DNA from: Monocercomonoides exilis
Lineage: Eukaryota > Preaxostyla > Oxymonadida > Polymastigidae
DNA length: 64,000 nt
Direction: 5' to 3'
NCBI GenBank assembly: GCA_001643675.2
Contig: LSRY02000018.1
Coordinates: 1,054,001 to 1,118,000, forward strand
How positions within the stretch are numbered: position 1 is the stretch's first letter; each line of letters starts with the position of its first letter. Below, piece after piece: positions 1 to 12,500 of the stretch. The position numbers were made by a program, and so were the translations under genes. The notes below the pieces were generated by a model. The model was not told the DNA's origin and did no database searches. It worked only from the letters and a program-made list of their open reading frames with translations.

Positions 1-3000
1 CTGGCTGTGAGGGAATGGCTGAAGGGTGTTTACTTCATTTCTGTGGTGCTGTGACTGGGACGGCTGGATGAAGTTTGAGGGCAGTTGCTGATTGGATGAA
101 GATGCTGCTGCTATTGCTGCTACCCCTGTGCTTTCAACTGCGCTTGAGGAAGAAGCAATCTCTGCCCCTGCAAACGGCTTCTCCTTCGCCTGACTCGATC
201 GGTTATATGCCTCTCTTTGCTGCTGGCTCTGTGTGTTTGCAGCAGCAGGAGAATTAACAGCAGAAGTCGCAGAAGCAGCAGCATTAGCTGTATTTGGAGG
301 ATATCGCTGCATGGGAATGAACGGAGGAGGTTCATAACGAGCGTTGTGCACAAACAGAGGCGCCTTTGCCGCGCCATCTGCGCCAACACTGTCAGCAAAG
401 CCGCGAATCGTCTGCTTGTTGTCTCTGCCTCTGAACGGTGGAATGATCATCTTCGACATATCCACGCCATACTTCTGCGCACGCTGTGTGCCGAACGTGG
501 TGGAAGAAAGCGACGCCACGGGCATCCCACCCACATTCATCGGCTTCTGCTGCTGGAACATCTGCTGCTGCTGAGGTTGAGGTTGAGTTTGTGGTGGTGG
601 TTGTTGCAATTGCTGTTGTGGTTGTATCTGCTGTGTCTGTTGCGACTTCTGTCCTGTCATTTCAGGGTGCTGCTCGTGAAGTGCAAAGCCATAGCCCATT
701 TGGCCGTTCGGAGGATAGCCAGCCTGCTGCTGTCTGAACATCGGCTCTCTTCCTTGTGGCTGAGTCTGTGCCTGTCCTTGTCCTTGAAATGTGTTGTATC
801 CTCCTCCTCCTCCTCCTCCTCCAACACTCTCCATCCCTCCACCTCTGGCTGCAATGCCTCCTTTTCTATCACCTACACCTTCTATTCTCCTTCCCTGCTC
901 TCCCATTCCTCCTCCTCTTTCGCCATTGGCAGCAGCATTCGCATTAGCCATTTCCTGTTTCTTCAGCATCGCCTGCCTTTGTGCTCGTCGTGCCTGCATC
1001 TCCTCAAACGTGGGAACTTCAGGAATTTGGAACTTCTTTCTCGCTGCCAACATTCCCCCCATCTTTGCCTTTCCAGCCATTGGAGCTTCTCTTTCTCCTC
1101 TCTGCATAGCAGCACCTGCCCCATCTCCTTCTCTTTTGTCGTCGTATCCGTTTTTCTCTCCGACGCCCCCACCGCCATTGCCTTCTCTGTTGGACAATTC
1201 ATTTGACACAGCTGGCCCTCTCATCTGTGCATATGCCGAATTCTGCTGCTGCATCCGAGGCGCCTCTCTCCCGAACTGTGCAGAAGACGCAAACGATGCC
1301 ATGTTTCCGTAGTTCTGCTGCCCGCTCCCTTTCATCGGCTGCACTGTTGTCATCCCGCCGGCAAAGTTGGGCATCCCAATAATCCTCCCTTTTGAATCTG
1401 TGTTCATCTTCTTCAGCTGCAGCGGCATCGATGGATCTCCTCCTTTTCGCTCTTTTCTCGCAAATTCTTCCTCTGCATAGCCATCACCTGCCGTCTGCAT
1501 ATTCTCCCCTTCCTTTCTAATTCCTCCTGCCATTCCCACTTTGCTGTCATATCCTTTGCCTCGTGCTGGGTTTAGCATGTCTGTCGATGTCGCATTCGCA
1601 ATCAACGGTGCTACTGACATCATCTGATTGTACCTTCCTCTTCTTTCTCCTCCTCCAATTCCTCCTCCACCACCACCGCCAACATTACTGCCAACCGCTG
1701 AAGAAGCCACTCCGCTCTTCTCCATCTCTCTCTCCTGCTGCTTCGCCCTCATCTTCTGCTGCTCTGCCTCTCTCTGCTTCCTCTCCCTGGACTCCGCCGA
1801 TGACAGAACTGAACCCGTTCCGTGTGTGTTCACAGAAGAATGCGATGCCAAAGCCGACCTCTGAACGCTGCTTCCCCGCGGAGAAGGAGAATGTGGCTGC
1901 ACCAGCGAAGAAGAAGAAGAAGAAGCCTCTGTATTTCTGTCTGACTGCACTTTTGTGTTGTTCTGTGCACCGCTCATCGTTCTTTCATTGCGCTGAAGAT
2001 ACGACTGCCCGCATCCCACTGGATTCATATGCCCTCCTTCTGCAATCCCCCCAGAAATACCTCCAGGAATCCCTCCCTGTGCCCTCTCAGCCTCGTTCTC
2101 TTTCTCCTTCGCTTTGTTCTTAGCGTCCTTCGCACCGCCTTTGAATGCCGGGATCACCAAAGTGCGCGGGTCAATCACCATCGCCAGACGCGGCTTCACC
2201 GGCCCCACCCTTTCTCGCTGTGTGTTCCTCTCTCTCTCCCTCTCCCGCAGCCGGTTCCTCTCTTTCTCTCTTTCTCGTTCCGCCTCTTGCTCCTCTGGTG
2301 ACATCCGCTCGTCCCCTTCTCCCCTCCCCTTTCCGCTCCTCATCTCAGCTGATCTCTCTTCGGCGTGTCCTTTCGCTTCTCTCTCCCTCTCTCGCCCCCA
2401 TTCTGCTCCTTCTTCTCTCTTAAATGCTCCACCACCGCCGCCGCCTCCGCCGCCTCCTCCTCCTCCCTCGTGTTCTCTTTCCAATCTCTGTCTTTCTCTC
2501 CCTTTGCCCTCTCGCTCTCTCCTCTCTCTTTCTCTCTTTCTCCGCTCAATCAGCCCTTGCAACCCGCCTGGCGCAAGCGTCCAGTCATAAACATTGTCAT
2601 AGACTGCGTCTTCGCGTGCCAGCAAGTCCCGAAACAGCTTCCGCAGATATGGATAGTCGGGCTTTCCATCGAATCTCAGACCTGACAGATAATTTGAAAA
2701 TAACAAAACAAACAAAAAAAAAATGTGAAAATTGGTGTTTAGGTAAATGAAATTATAAAAATTTCAATAAAAAAATTTCAAAAACTACATTCAAAAATCA
2801 TTTGTTAATCGTGCAAATGAGGTAATTAAGAAATAAAAATAAGCAAAAACAAAAAAATCATTTCAAATACTCAAAATTTTCACTACCTCTGACATATGTG
2901 AGAAATGTCGCAAATTCGGTCGGGAGATGTTTGCATAGAACATCAGGAGGAGTTCCCATTTTGATTTCTCCGATCTTTGAATACTTGACTCGCTTGCTAT

Positions 3001-3703
3001 GGGCTTTTAAGCCTTGCCACGGAAGGCTACCTGCCACAAAGTAGATAAGCATATATGCCAGCGATTCCAAATCATCTCGCCTGCTCTGCTCGATGCCAAT
3101 ATGTGTGTTAACACTGGCATAACGAACGGTTCCTGTAATTCCCTTCGTATCTCGATAGGGAATATGTTGATGCGTGCGGGTGTCTCTGTATCGCTTTGCG
3201 AGCCCAAGATCGATCATATACACTGTGTTCTCGCGTCTCCCTCTTCCTAGAAGAAAATTGTCAGGTTTTATATCTCTGTGAATGAAGTTTTTTGAATGCA
3301 AGTACTCCACTCTCGTGATTAATTGATCAGCTAACATGCATGTTGTTTTTATGCTGAGTCTTCGTCCGCACAACGTAAAAACATCTTCCAAGCTAGGACC
3401 TAACAAGTCCATAACCATGATATTATAGTCTTGTTCAATTCCAAACCAACGAATGTTTGGAATTCCTGTTCCACCTTGAAGCATTCGATATAGTCGCGTT
3501 TCATAATACAGCTGCGGTTGACGAGTTCGTACTTTCTCTAGCTTCACTGCAATTTCTTCTCCAGTTGATATGGCAACGCCTTTATAAATCTCCCCAAACG
3601 AGCCACTGCCAACTTTTTGATTTGTCAAAATGCGATATAACCCTGCAATAATCCATTCGGAGCATTCTCCACCAGTGGAATCTCTAGATATATGCTTGTC
3701 CAT
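1..3703 (-). CDS. Casein kinase 1 family Ser/Thr kinase with giant disordered tail (3' end outside window)
   Basis: Two exons, 3703-2887 and 2681-1, the second still open at the window edge. Exon 1 encodes a CK1 catalytic domain: glycine loop [10 protein letters not shown] (residues 31-40), ATP-binding lysine about residue 54 in [14 protein letters not shown] (142-149), and [11 protein letters not shown] (164-174) where most CK1s have DFG, so Phe is replaced by Leu. The join gives [20 protein letters not shown], the usual CK1 C-lobe ending. I read exon 2 codon by codon over 893 codons and found no stop. After the kinase come Arg/Glu-rich, then Gly-, Gln- and Ala-rich low-complexity stretches, consistent with a disordered interaction or localisation tail. 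CK1s phosphorylate acidic or primed serine/threonine sites. This one has all catalytic residues and is probably active. Start: the first Met of exon 1, preceded by A+T-rich DNA. Confidence 0.9.
2682..2886 (-). other. Intron in the casein kinase gene
   Basis: Minus-strand 5' site AGAG|GTAGTG and 3' site CTGTCAG|GTCTG. The 205-nt sequence is very A+T-rich, unlike both flanking exons. Removing it restores a continuous CK1 C-lobe (Gly codon split G|GT). It is the longest intron I could define here. Confidence 0.88.
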
Positions 3704-4809
3704 GAACTAACAAATGATGATAAAAGATGTTATCAAGTTATTACGACAACAGGAGAAAATTTATTTAAAAATAATAGGTAAAGTAAAAATTATCACAAAA
3801 AGAAAGCATCATCAAACCTAATCTTCTTACAAAAAATAAAAATGTTTAATAGTTGTATGCAATTACGAAATATTTCTGAACTTTCACTGTATATCAAATA
3901 GTTGGCTTTTTCTTATAACCTGATCAATTACCCAATTTCAGAATTTCATTTATTTACACAAAAAACTTTGATGGAAGAATAATTGCAGCACTTTTAAAAA
4001 ATCAAGATGTTAGTCATTATTTAACGAATAAAAAAGAAAAGAAAAAACGAATATTCATCTTTTAATGAGAAAAATTATTTGAAACACATTTTTGAAAAGA
4101 AATAGATTTTAAAAAAAAAGGAAGTGTTATAAGTTTTTAAAAACAACTGTATCATGTTCAAATTTTCAAATTTTATTCGTATAAGGACTTTAAGAAATTG
4201 TTCAAAAAAGAAACTCAACAGAAAGTCAAAGATTTTAGAATAACTTAAAGAACTTTATTCAACGAATCCACTCGAAAACAAAAACTGTTTATAGAAATTG
4301 TTTTTTCAATTTACTGGTATAAAATCTTGAACAGGAAAGGAGGAAAAACAGTTAAAATACGTTTTTTTTATTTCAGAAATTTAAAAAAAAAAAAAACATA
4401 TTAGATATTGCTTGGTTAAAGAAAATGATTCTAACAAACAAAAAAATATTAATAAAATCAAACAGTCTCTTTATAAAGAAATGCTTGCAGGCTGCAATTT
4501 CACAGAGCACTCTTCAGAAATAACAAAAACGTGTATAACAAAAACAATCATCACTCGAATTTCAAAACAGAACGAGAGGGGAAAAAAAAAATAAAAAGAA
4601 GGAGAAAGAATAAAAAACAATGAGAACAATGAAGGGAAAAAACCATACTGACAGACTAAAACATAAAGAACTGTAAAAAAAGAACAAGTCAACTCAAAAA
4701 ATGAAAAAAAGAACATAAAGTGATTAAAACAAAATAAAAAATGAAAAAAAATAATAATAAATTAGAAATATTTTGTGATCAAATTATAATTCGTGTGATG
4801 TGTGTTCGT
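3704..4809. other. A+T-rich intergenic region
   Basis: Poly-A/poly-T-rich spacer between the CK1 start and the 3' end of the next minus-strand gene. The short frames inside are Lys/Asn- or Phe/Leu-rich, as expected from composition alone. It must hold the CK1 promoter near 3704, but I recognise no motif. Confidence 0.6.
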
Positions 4810-6370
4810 TTAATAAGAACCAGGGTGCCGAGAAGAAAGAAATGGAAGAGCAGCACCCGGAGAAATCTGCCCAATTGCGGAATTTTGCTCGATGTTGACA
4901 GGAGAAGGAGAGAAGCTTGAGGCGTTCTGATACCTTCCTTGGTACTCTTCAGAGGTGCTTGTGGAGTTTGAGCTATGTGAAGGATCATGAGAATTTGAGG
5001 CGAGTGAATAAGAAGGATAACTGGCACCATTTGATGATGATGAAGATGAGGAAGAGGAAGAGGAAGAGGAAGAAGAGGAAGAAGATTGAGAAGAAGAAGA
5101 GGAGGAGGAAGAGAACTCAAGTGGCGGAGAAGGCGGAATGAAAGGCGACTGTCCGTAGCCAGAGCCTGCCTGTGAAGACATGCTGCGAGCATTGCCTGCC
5201 AAAAGAGGTGTTTCGATTGGAAGCTGAGTGGAGTCGTTGAATGCGGAAGGAGCGTCGCTGTAATTGCCCAGCTCTTCTTTCTCTGACCGGAATTCTCGGC
5301 GCTTCTTCTTCTTCTTCTTTGTGCGCTCTTTCTTCTTTTTGGCTTTTTTCGCCATCTTCTTTTCGGGCAGGTGTGCTCCTTGCAATCCAAGCAGCACAAA
5401 TGTGAAGAGAAGGGCAACAGGCTGCAGCGACTCAAACACGAAGTAAAACCCAAAATATGCCCAGTAATACTCGCCCCTCAATTGCGAAAAAAAAATTAAT
5501 TGTTTATTTCATTTGAAAATGAAAAAAATAATGCAATTGAAAAAAAGAAGAACTTTAAATTTGTCAAACCATTTGGTATTGTCATTTTCAATATCAATGA
5601 TTAAAAGATTAAGTTTGTTTTGAAGAACATTACAATTAATGGCAGCAAAGAAGCACCAGCAAAATCTTCCAAAGAAGCAAGCAAATGTAACAATTATCAT
5701 TGAGCACAAAAGCAAAACACGCCAATGTAATTTTGACAGTTTTGAAGAAGATGAAAGCAAAACATATACAAGTCGACCGCCATAAAAGCCTATTGAAAAA
5801 ACGATTGCTCCGTATGCAACAGTATTAAACTCTTGACTTGTTATATCAAAATTATCAGAATTCTCATTTGTTAAAAACTAAATTTCATATTTATGAATGA
5901 AAAAGTTTTGCATAAAGGTTCAATCGTGAATTTTCCAATTAAAGTATTATAAATGCTGCAAACATATACTATCGGCTCCACTATTACCATGAGACAGGTT
6001 ATCAATACAAGAACAACAACAAATATCACTTTCGATAAGACAATCCATTTTTTTGAAGATTGGGTTGAAGAAACAGCATTCCCGATCCAAAGTGATAAAA
6101 ACTGCCATGCCATGAATAACATAAGCCTTGGAAGCTGTTGTGAAAAAATGTTGAACACAACATAATCTCGAAATGGAATTGGCACAAGCATAAAAAATGT
6201 TCTCATAAATGAAAACAAGGCAAGAAACATTAAAAAAAGTTTCTTTACAACATTTTTCTTTGGTCCAGTTTTCTTGATTGTGTCAATTAGCTGTTGGGTT
6301 GAAAATAGCAAACAAAAGAAAAAAACAATAAAAAGCAAATAAAGAGGGAAGGCCCCTTGCCCAAATAACA
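4810..6370 (-). CDS. Seven-helix membrane protein, THH1/TOM1/TOM3 (GPR137-like) type; 5' exon unresolved
   Basis: At least three exons on the minus strand: about 6370-5970, 5877-5570 and 5476-4810. The joins (GTATAT...TTTAG and GTTTGA...TTGAG) keep one frame. Hydrophobic segments fall in order, with a charged loop after TM2, then LPRLMLFMAWQFLSLWIGNA, later GAIVFSIGFYGGRLVYV, and a final GFYFVFESLQPVALLFTFVL. This pattern resembles the THH1/TOM1/TOM3 fold shared with GPR137, proteins of endolysosomal or vacuolar membranes that bind small GTPases. The C-terminus is cytosolic-looking: a Lys/Arg-rich stretch, a long Ser run and a Ser/Tyr/Pro tail ending at 4810. No in-frame ATG lies before 6370 (a TAA is upstream), so a first exon is missing; a short frame at 6503-6380 could hold it. 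The family call is moderately sure; the exact function is not known. Confidence 0.6.
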
Positions 6371-6371
6371 C

Positions 6372-7138
6372 TTCAACAATAACAAATTAAATGTACAGTG
6401 AAAATGCTTTTGCAAACGTGGGCAATATGCAGAATTTGTCGTTTGAAAATTTTGAAGGGGCATTTTTTTATCCCCAAAAATAAAAAATAAGTTATGGGTC
6501 ACAAAATATTTATGATATTTACAGTTTAAATGAAATTATTGCTGATCAGTCCAAAAAATATGTTGATCAAACATTCGATTGTGTGTTATCTTTCGAATCT
6601 TGATGACAAAAATCTACTGATTTTTATTTTCAGAATTAGCATAACTCCATTTACACAATTTATTATTCGAAATTAACAAACTTATTATTCGAAATTGGTA
6701 AATGTGTTATTCAAAATTGGTAAACTTCTTATTCAAAATAAATTAAATTGAGTATTTTTATAAAAAAAATTTATTGTGAAAAATTGGTTTTTGGCTAAGT
6801 ATCGGAAAGAGATAAAAATATTTTATTTTTTCATTATTCGTTAAAAGGATGAGTAATTGAACCTCTAATATGGTTATTTGTCAATAAACATGAAATTTTT
6901 TGATAATTCTGAAGAAAATCATCTTCATAGGAATCTTTGATATTAAGAATGATTTCACCTCACATTGTTAGATTGCACATTATTCAATCAAAGTGTAAAA
7001 TTTTCTTCAATACAAAATGCAGAAAACGAAGAAATTTTATAATAGAATAAATTGGCATGACCTTCTATCATGGCATCCTTTTTTATCTGTCCCAAAAACA
7101 AAATAAAGAAATAAAATTGAATTTTTTGTTTCATTTAT
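6372..7138. repeat. A+T-rich spacer containing one copy of a dispersed repeat
   Basis: Positions about 6700-6890 match 33918-34430 in the same orientation: a run of TTATTCAAAATTGGTAAAC type followed by TTTTTGGCTAAGTATCGGAAAG and AATTGAACCTCTAATAT. The copy here is uninterrupted. No coding sequence is supported, although the unidentified first exon of the seven-helix gene may lie at its left end. Confidence 0.5.
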
Positions 7139-7984
7139 ATGTTAAGAATAATGGAAATTGAGGAAAATTCCACAGAAATGAACTCTCCTCATATCTTATT
7201 CGAAACTTTCAGCAACAGTGAAAGCAGTTTGCACTGGTTATTCGATAATGAAATGATTTCCAATTCAAAGAAATGCTCTCAATGCAACGAAGATATGTAT
7301 TTCTGCACGTATCCAACAAGAAGATTTGCCTATCAATGCAGAAAATGCAAATGCAATAATTCTATTTTAATAAATACTCCTTTTTCCATTCAAAAGCAAA
7401 AAATGAACTTATATTACAAACTATTTTTAATTTCACATAGGCCTGCAGCCGCTTCAGGCCAGATCTCTTTCAGGTCTTTGTGAAAAAATTACGGCGGAAA
7501 TTTATGCAATTAGCCGACATGCTTGTTATTCGGATTCAAACTCAAAAAAATAAAAATTTGGAGGTGTTGGAAATGTTGTCGAATTGGATGAGTGTTTGTT
7601 ACGGAAAATGAAGTATCATTGTGGCAGATCCAAAAAACAGGTTTGAATATTTGGAATCAATGAAAAAAAAACCTTAGGGTAACAAAGCATTAATTATTCC
7701 AGTAAAAAAAAAGTATTCAAAAACTCTGCTTAATATAATCACAAAAACCGTTAAGCCTGAGATAATGATATATTCAGATTGTTGGAAAGCTCACTCAAAG
7801 TTGCCAGAGCTTGGTTTTGGAACGAAACAGTTGATCATAGCAAGGAATTTAAAAATTAAATAACAAACTGTTACACAAATAACATCGAAGCTGTCTGAAG
7901 TCGGTTTAGAAGGTATTTTTCACTAAATGGAACTAGCCTGCGTCACATTAAAGATTTCATTGCCGCATTTAAATTGTTAAAAAC
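7139..7984 (+). pseudogene. Decayed Merlin (IS1016/ISXO2-like) DNA transposase
   Basis: The first 100 or so residues (7139-7435) carry a zinc-ribbon-like pair CSQCNEDM...CRKCKCN followed by NTPFSIQKQK, as at the N-terminus of Merlin/ISXO2-type transposases. A foreign-looking segment near 7440-7483 then breaks the frame. Downstream, in shifted frames, are GGVGNVVELDE (about 7560-7590, first catalytic Asp-Glu region), then a YSDCWKA-like stretch (about 7770) and SRFRRYFSLNGTSLRHIKDF (about 7898-7960), which match the C-terminal half of the family. Several stops and shifts intervene, so it cannot be active. Clear terminal repeats of the original element were not found. Confidence 0.72.
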
Positions 7985-8445
7985 ACAGTCTAAACCGGAT
8001 ATAATCACATCGGTTTTTGCACAACTTTTTGTGACTATATCCGATTGTGATAATATACGATGATGCTACACACAGAAGAAAATAAAAAAATATACATTAA
8101 TTAATTAATTTTGGGTCAAATATTTAATTTTTGATAATTCTTCATTAAAACGCATTTTTCAATAGAAAAAACAATTCTTATTATTTATACACTTTATTCA
8201 AACCTATTTCATCATAATTTTGAAAAAGTAAAAAAAAAAAAAACCAAAAAATTTGAACAAAAAAATATATTTTTTATTAAAAAAATCACCCACAATGATA
8301 AAAAATGTGATTATATATTTTCAGCCCTGTGATTATATTCGATGGAAAATGAATGAAAAACAAGCAACAAATGTATGTACACAGAAATGTGTGATAATAA
8401 ACGAAGTTGATAATATTTGATGTTATTATATCCGGTCTAGACTGT
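7985..8445. repeat. Inverted-repeat element, MITE-like (27-bp termini)
   Basis: The left terminus ACAGTCTAAACCGGATATAA (7985-8004, continuing to 8011) and the right terminus 8419-8445 are inverted copies matching at 25 of 27 positions. The interior is A+T-rich, has no coding potential, and contains further GATAATATACGATG-like words near both ends. The element directly follows the Merlin remnant. Its superfamily is not clear; a flanking TA is present only on the right. Confidence 0.6.
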
Positions 8446-9593
8446 ATGTGAGATTTTAATTTCATTCGTAAATTAAACATTTGTAACTTTTCAAAAAGGA
8501 TATCACATATGAAATATAAAATTTTTTCTTTGAAAAGAATTATCGAACACAACCACATATAAATATTGTCTTAAAAAATTGTGATTGTTCTATGCGATTA
8601 TCTCCTATTTTATGTAAAATTCAAAGCCTTACAATTATGAGGGGAAAAATAGAATGAAAAAAAAAGAAAGAAAAACAAATAAATTCATTTTATTTCAATT
8701 GTTCATTCAAAAGCAATTTAATTTTCGTTTTCCCACTGAGGAAAATTATTTAATCCGATATCGAACGAAAGCGTGATTTCAAAGAGGAACAGCCATATGT
8801 TATTTATATTTCAAAAATGAAATGTTATTGAGGACTTTATTTTGGAAAGTTCAAACAACCAACGATTTCTAACAAATGAACAAAGAATTTGAAAAAATAT
8901 ATAATCCAACTTCCATTTGATCGATTTTGATATTATTCTTTTATTCTCTGTTTAATTTTTTTTAATAATTAAAAGAAGTGATTTGTTATTTTAAAAATAT
9001 TATGAGTTTTCAAGGTTGTGATAAAAACCCAACAACAACAATAACAACAGCAATTTTGATGATTATATTTTCAAAAAAATATTGAGCCCAATGAATCTTT
9101 GACCCTTCAAAAAACATATCCAAATATTTTTTGGCTGATATGTTTGATGCGCAATCATTATGAAAACGAATATTTCTGAATTTTTTCCTTTCTCATTCGT
9201 TTCTTGGGGAAAACAAAAAAAGAAAAAAAGATTTCAGTTATTGAATACATGGACATTATGATTGTTGTTTGAAGTGGATGAAGTGATTCACCGACAGCAC
9301 AGTTGCCATCAAACAAAAAGTGTAAACAGTCATCTGCCTTCTCATTCACGAACAGCAACACCCTTCAAAAAAATCCCTGCTATCCATAAATGCAGACAGA
9401 TTCTGCACAGCATCTTCACCTTATTTCTTTTCTTTTTTTTTCGAAATATTCATATCCCTCTTGCATCTTCCCCTTCCAGAAGCACATAATCGTTTCATCA
9501 AATCAAGTCTCATTATATTCAACTGATTGGGAGATCCCTTTGCTTCTCTTCTTCCCCTTAATCTCCATTCCCTCCATCCCTGGTCTTCTCTCC
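8446..9593. other. Intergenic region downstream of the surface-protein gene
   Basis: A+T-rich until about 9250, then somewhat richer in C+T toward the surface-gene stop. The frames at 9158-9361 (-) and 9262-9489 (+) overlap each other and show no recognisable motif or codon bias. It presumably contains the 3' untranslated region and polyadenylation site of the minus-strand gene. Confidence 0.5.
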
Positions 9594-12500
9594 TCATTCA
9601 AATGTGCTGTACCCACTCACAAGACTTCCACTTTGTGCACTTCCACTTTCTCTTTTGCCTCTGTCTGTTGTTTCCTCCAGCCCAATTGCGTCAGACACTG
9701 TCAGGACAGCACAGTCAGCCGGAAAATGACTGATGAATGCCCGCTTCAAGTCTGTGAGTGTTGGCCTGGCGTGCCGGTCCATTGACAGACAAGCGATGGC
9801 TGCTTTCACTCCATCTGGCGAGCCTGCCCTCGCAACATCTGGTCTCTCCCCATTCGCTATCTTCTGTCCCGCCACCTCTGCTGGATACTCCCCAAACGGG
9901 ATCTCCAGCGTCAGGCACTCCAACAGCATCATCCCTATCGAAAACACAACAGACTTCTTCGTTGCCCCCATCTTCCTGTTCATCAGCAATTCTGGTGCCA
10001 TCCACCTCAAGCACTCTTTCTTGTAATCATCCTCATCCTCAAATGCTGATGAGGGTAGAGAATCCTCCTCGTCATCATCACTTGCAGAAGTCACAACTGT
10101 TGATGATGAGATGGAGGATGAATCAGAATCATCAGATGAAATGAAATCAGAGTGCATCACAATGCAGATCACCATATGCTCAGAGAACAGCACAATATGG
10201 GGACTCAAATTGGCCAATGATTGAAGCTTGTTTTCCATTTCATCAAATGAGTGAAGAGCGAGATTAGCCACCCAGAACAGGATCTGAGCAGAAGTCACCT
10301 CCCTCTCCTTCAAGCTCCCAATTGCCATTTCTTTCTTCTCATTTCTTCCATGCAATAACATAAATAGTGAATCTCTCAAATCCACAATCAGTTTCTCATG
10401 TGGTGATGAACAGGCCATTGCATCTACCAGATTCGACATTGAAGAGGTTGTTGGACACATATCCTCCATTCGAACAAATGTCGAATCTGAATCCGTTGTT
10501 GAAGTGGATGAAATGGATGGCGATGGCGTTCGCTTCCTTATCTCTTCTTCTTCTTCTTTCTCCAATGCCCATTCTGGGATTTTGTCTGAGTCTCTTCCAA
10601 GGATATATTCAGTGGAGCCACTCTCACTCAGCAAATGCTCTGATGATTCCGAATGCCCCAAGCTTTTCGTATCATATATTCTCTTCTTTATCCTCTCGTC
10701 ATTTTTCTTCTCTGCCTCCCTCTCCGCTCTCCTCCACTGCTCTTCTGGCGACATCTCCATTGTCACCATCTCAAATGCTTTTGGATCTTTTTTCACTGTA
10801 TCATTCACAATCTCTCTCAGGTCTTTCGCTTCATTCTTTGCCATTCTCCATCGAACAGCCAGAACAATTGAAACAATCAAAGCTATCAGAAACAACACAG
10901 CAAATATCACAATCACAATCAATGCCCATGATGATTTTACATCTTTTCCACTTTCAACAAGTTTTTCATCTCCATTTGCTTTTGTCTCTGTTCGGTTCTT
11001 CAGAACATGCCTTGCAGTCGACGAACGGGAATCACCGTTTCCAAACAGAATGCACACAGAAACTTCTGCTTCGGCTGGTGCAGAGCAGATCATTGCTTTC
11101 TCAATCCAATAATGTGCTTCCGTCTCTGAAACAATTGCTTCCTCTTCCAGTTCATATGTTTCCAGAGATTCTGTGCTCCCAACAGCAGAAACAACACGCA
11201 CGCTCAGATTGCACGGGAGAAGCAGCATCCCGCCCAGAATCAGCTTCATTTCTTTTCCGCTCTCTTCCATATTCACTGTCTCCAACCGAGGGATGAACAG
11301 TGCCGATGCCCGTTCTGCTGGAATCCCCATCAGCTCGCATCCACCATCCATAATCCACAGCGATGTGCTCGGCTGCATCCCATCCCCTCCCTTCAGGCTC
11401 TGAACATCCACCATCCCATTTCCACTGCACAGCACATTCCGCCGCATCGAAGGGTACTTTGCCATTGATGGGTTGTTGTTGATGAATTCTCCTTTCACAA
11501 TCGTCACGCTCCCCCCACACATCGACAGCCCTCCACACGACACATTCGCAATCGTTGTGTCTCTCATCATCACCAATGAGTCTATGCAATCCACCAACGA
11601 TCCACTCCACTCGCACACACCTCCATCCCATTCCACCCCTTTCTCCATCCTTTGTGTGTCTTCCAGTGCAAACAAGCATGCACCCATCACCACATGATTT
11701 GCTCCACAGATGCCAACATCCTTTCCTCTCTCTGCCTCCGATGTGCATCCAGTGCACGTGCAGTTCACCAATTCCAGCCCCTCTGATGCACCGCTCTCCC
11801 AACAAATCACCGATGGAGAGCTTGTCTCTCTGCTGATGTTCTCGAAGCGGCTCAGCGATATCCCGCAAATGGATGAGACTTCTGAGTCTTCATTCTCATT
11901 TCCTCCAGTCCACACATGGCTTATCACTGCACCCTCCACCAACTTTGCTCTTTTCACTTCCACCTCTTTCACAGACACATCCCCGCTCAAAGCCCCAATC
12001 TGGACAAGCGACTTCGCGCACTCAATATCCTTCAGCACCACTTCTGTTGCCATCAGCGAGCCACACTTCCCAATTTCAATCAACACGTTTTCGCAGCTGA
12101 TCCCTCCAATCGAGCATCCCCACATCTTCATCCCACTCTCTCCGCCGCGCTCCCCGCTTCCGACGCTAAACAGCACAAATGGAACTCTCCCAACACCTGC
12201 CTCGCCTTCGCTGCTCACACCAATGCTCCTCAGCTCAGCTGTTCCTGATGCCACCTCCATGAACATTTTGTGCGAAGACACAAACGAACCAGAAAAGACA
12301 AACACCAGCTGCTCAAGCTCCACCTCTCCCACACTCTCCACCACACAATCCTTCGTCTGCTTCATCCCAGACCTCACATGCACCTCTGCTTGCTCTTTCC
12401 ACTTCGAATGCACTCCCACTTCTGCCAGCTCAATTTCGCTTTCAATCTCGCTTTCCCCATCCACAACCAGCTTGCTCTCATATATCTTCGTCATGTGGCC

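Noticed and set aside
217-2685. Plus-strand Leu/Ser/Pro-rich frames over the casein kinase tail
   Set aside because: The minus strand is open for 893 codons continuing a CK1 domain; the plus-strand frames are mirror images of Arg/Glu/Gly/Gln repeats.
4412-4716. Short frames on both strands in the A+T-rich spacer
   Set aside because: Composition-driven Lys/Asn or Phe/Leu strings without homologous motif, splice context or G+C rise.
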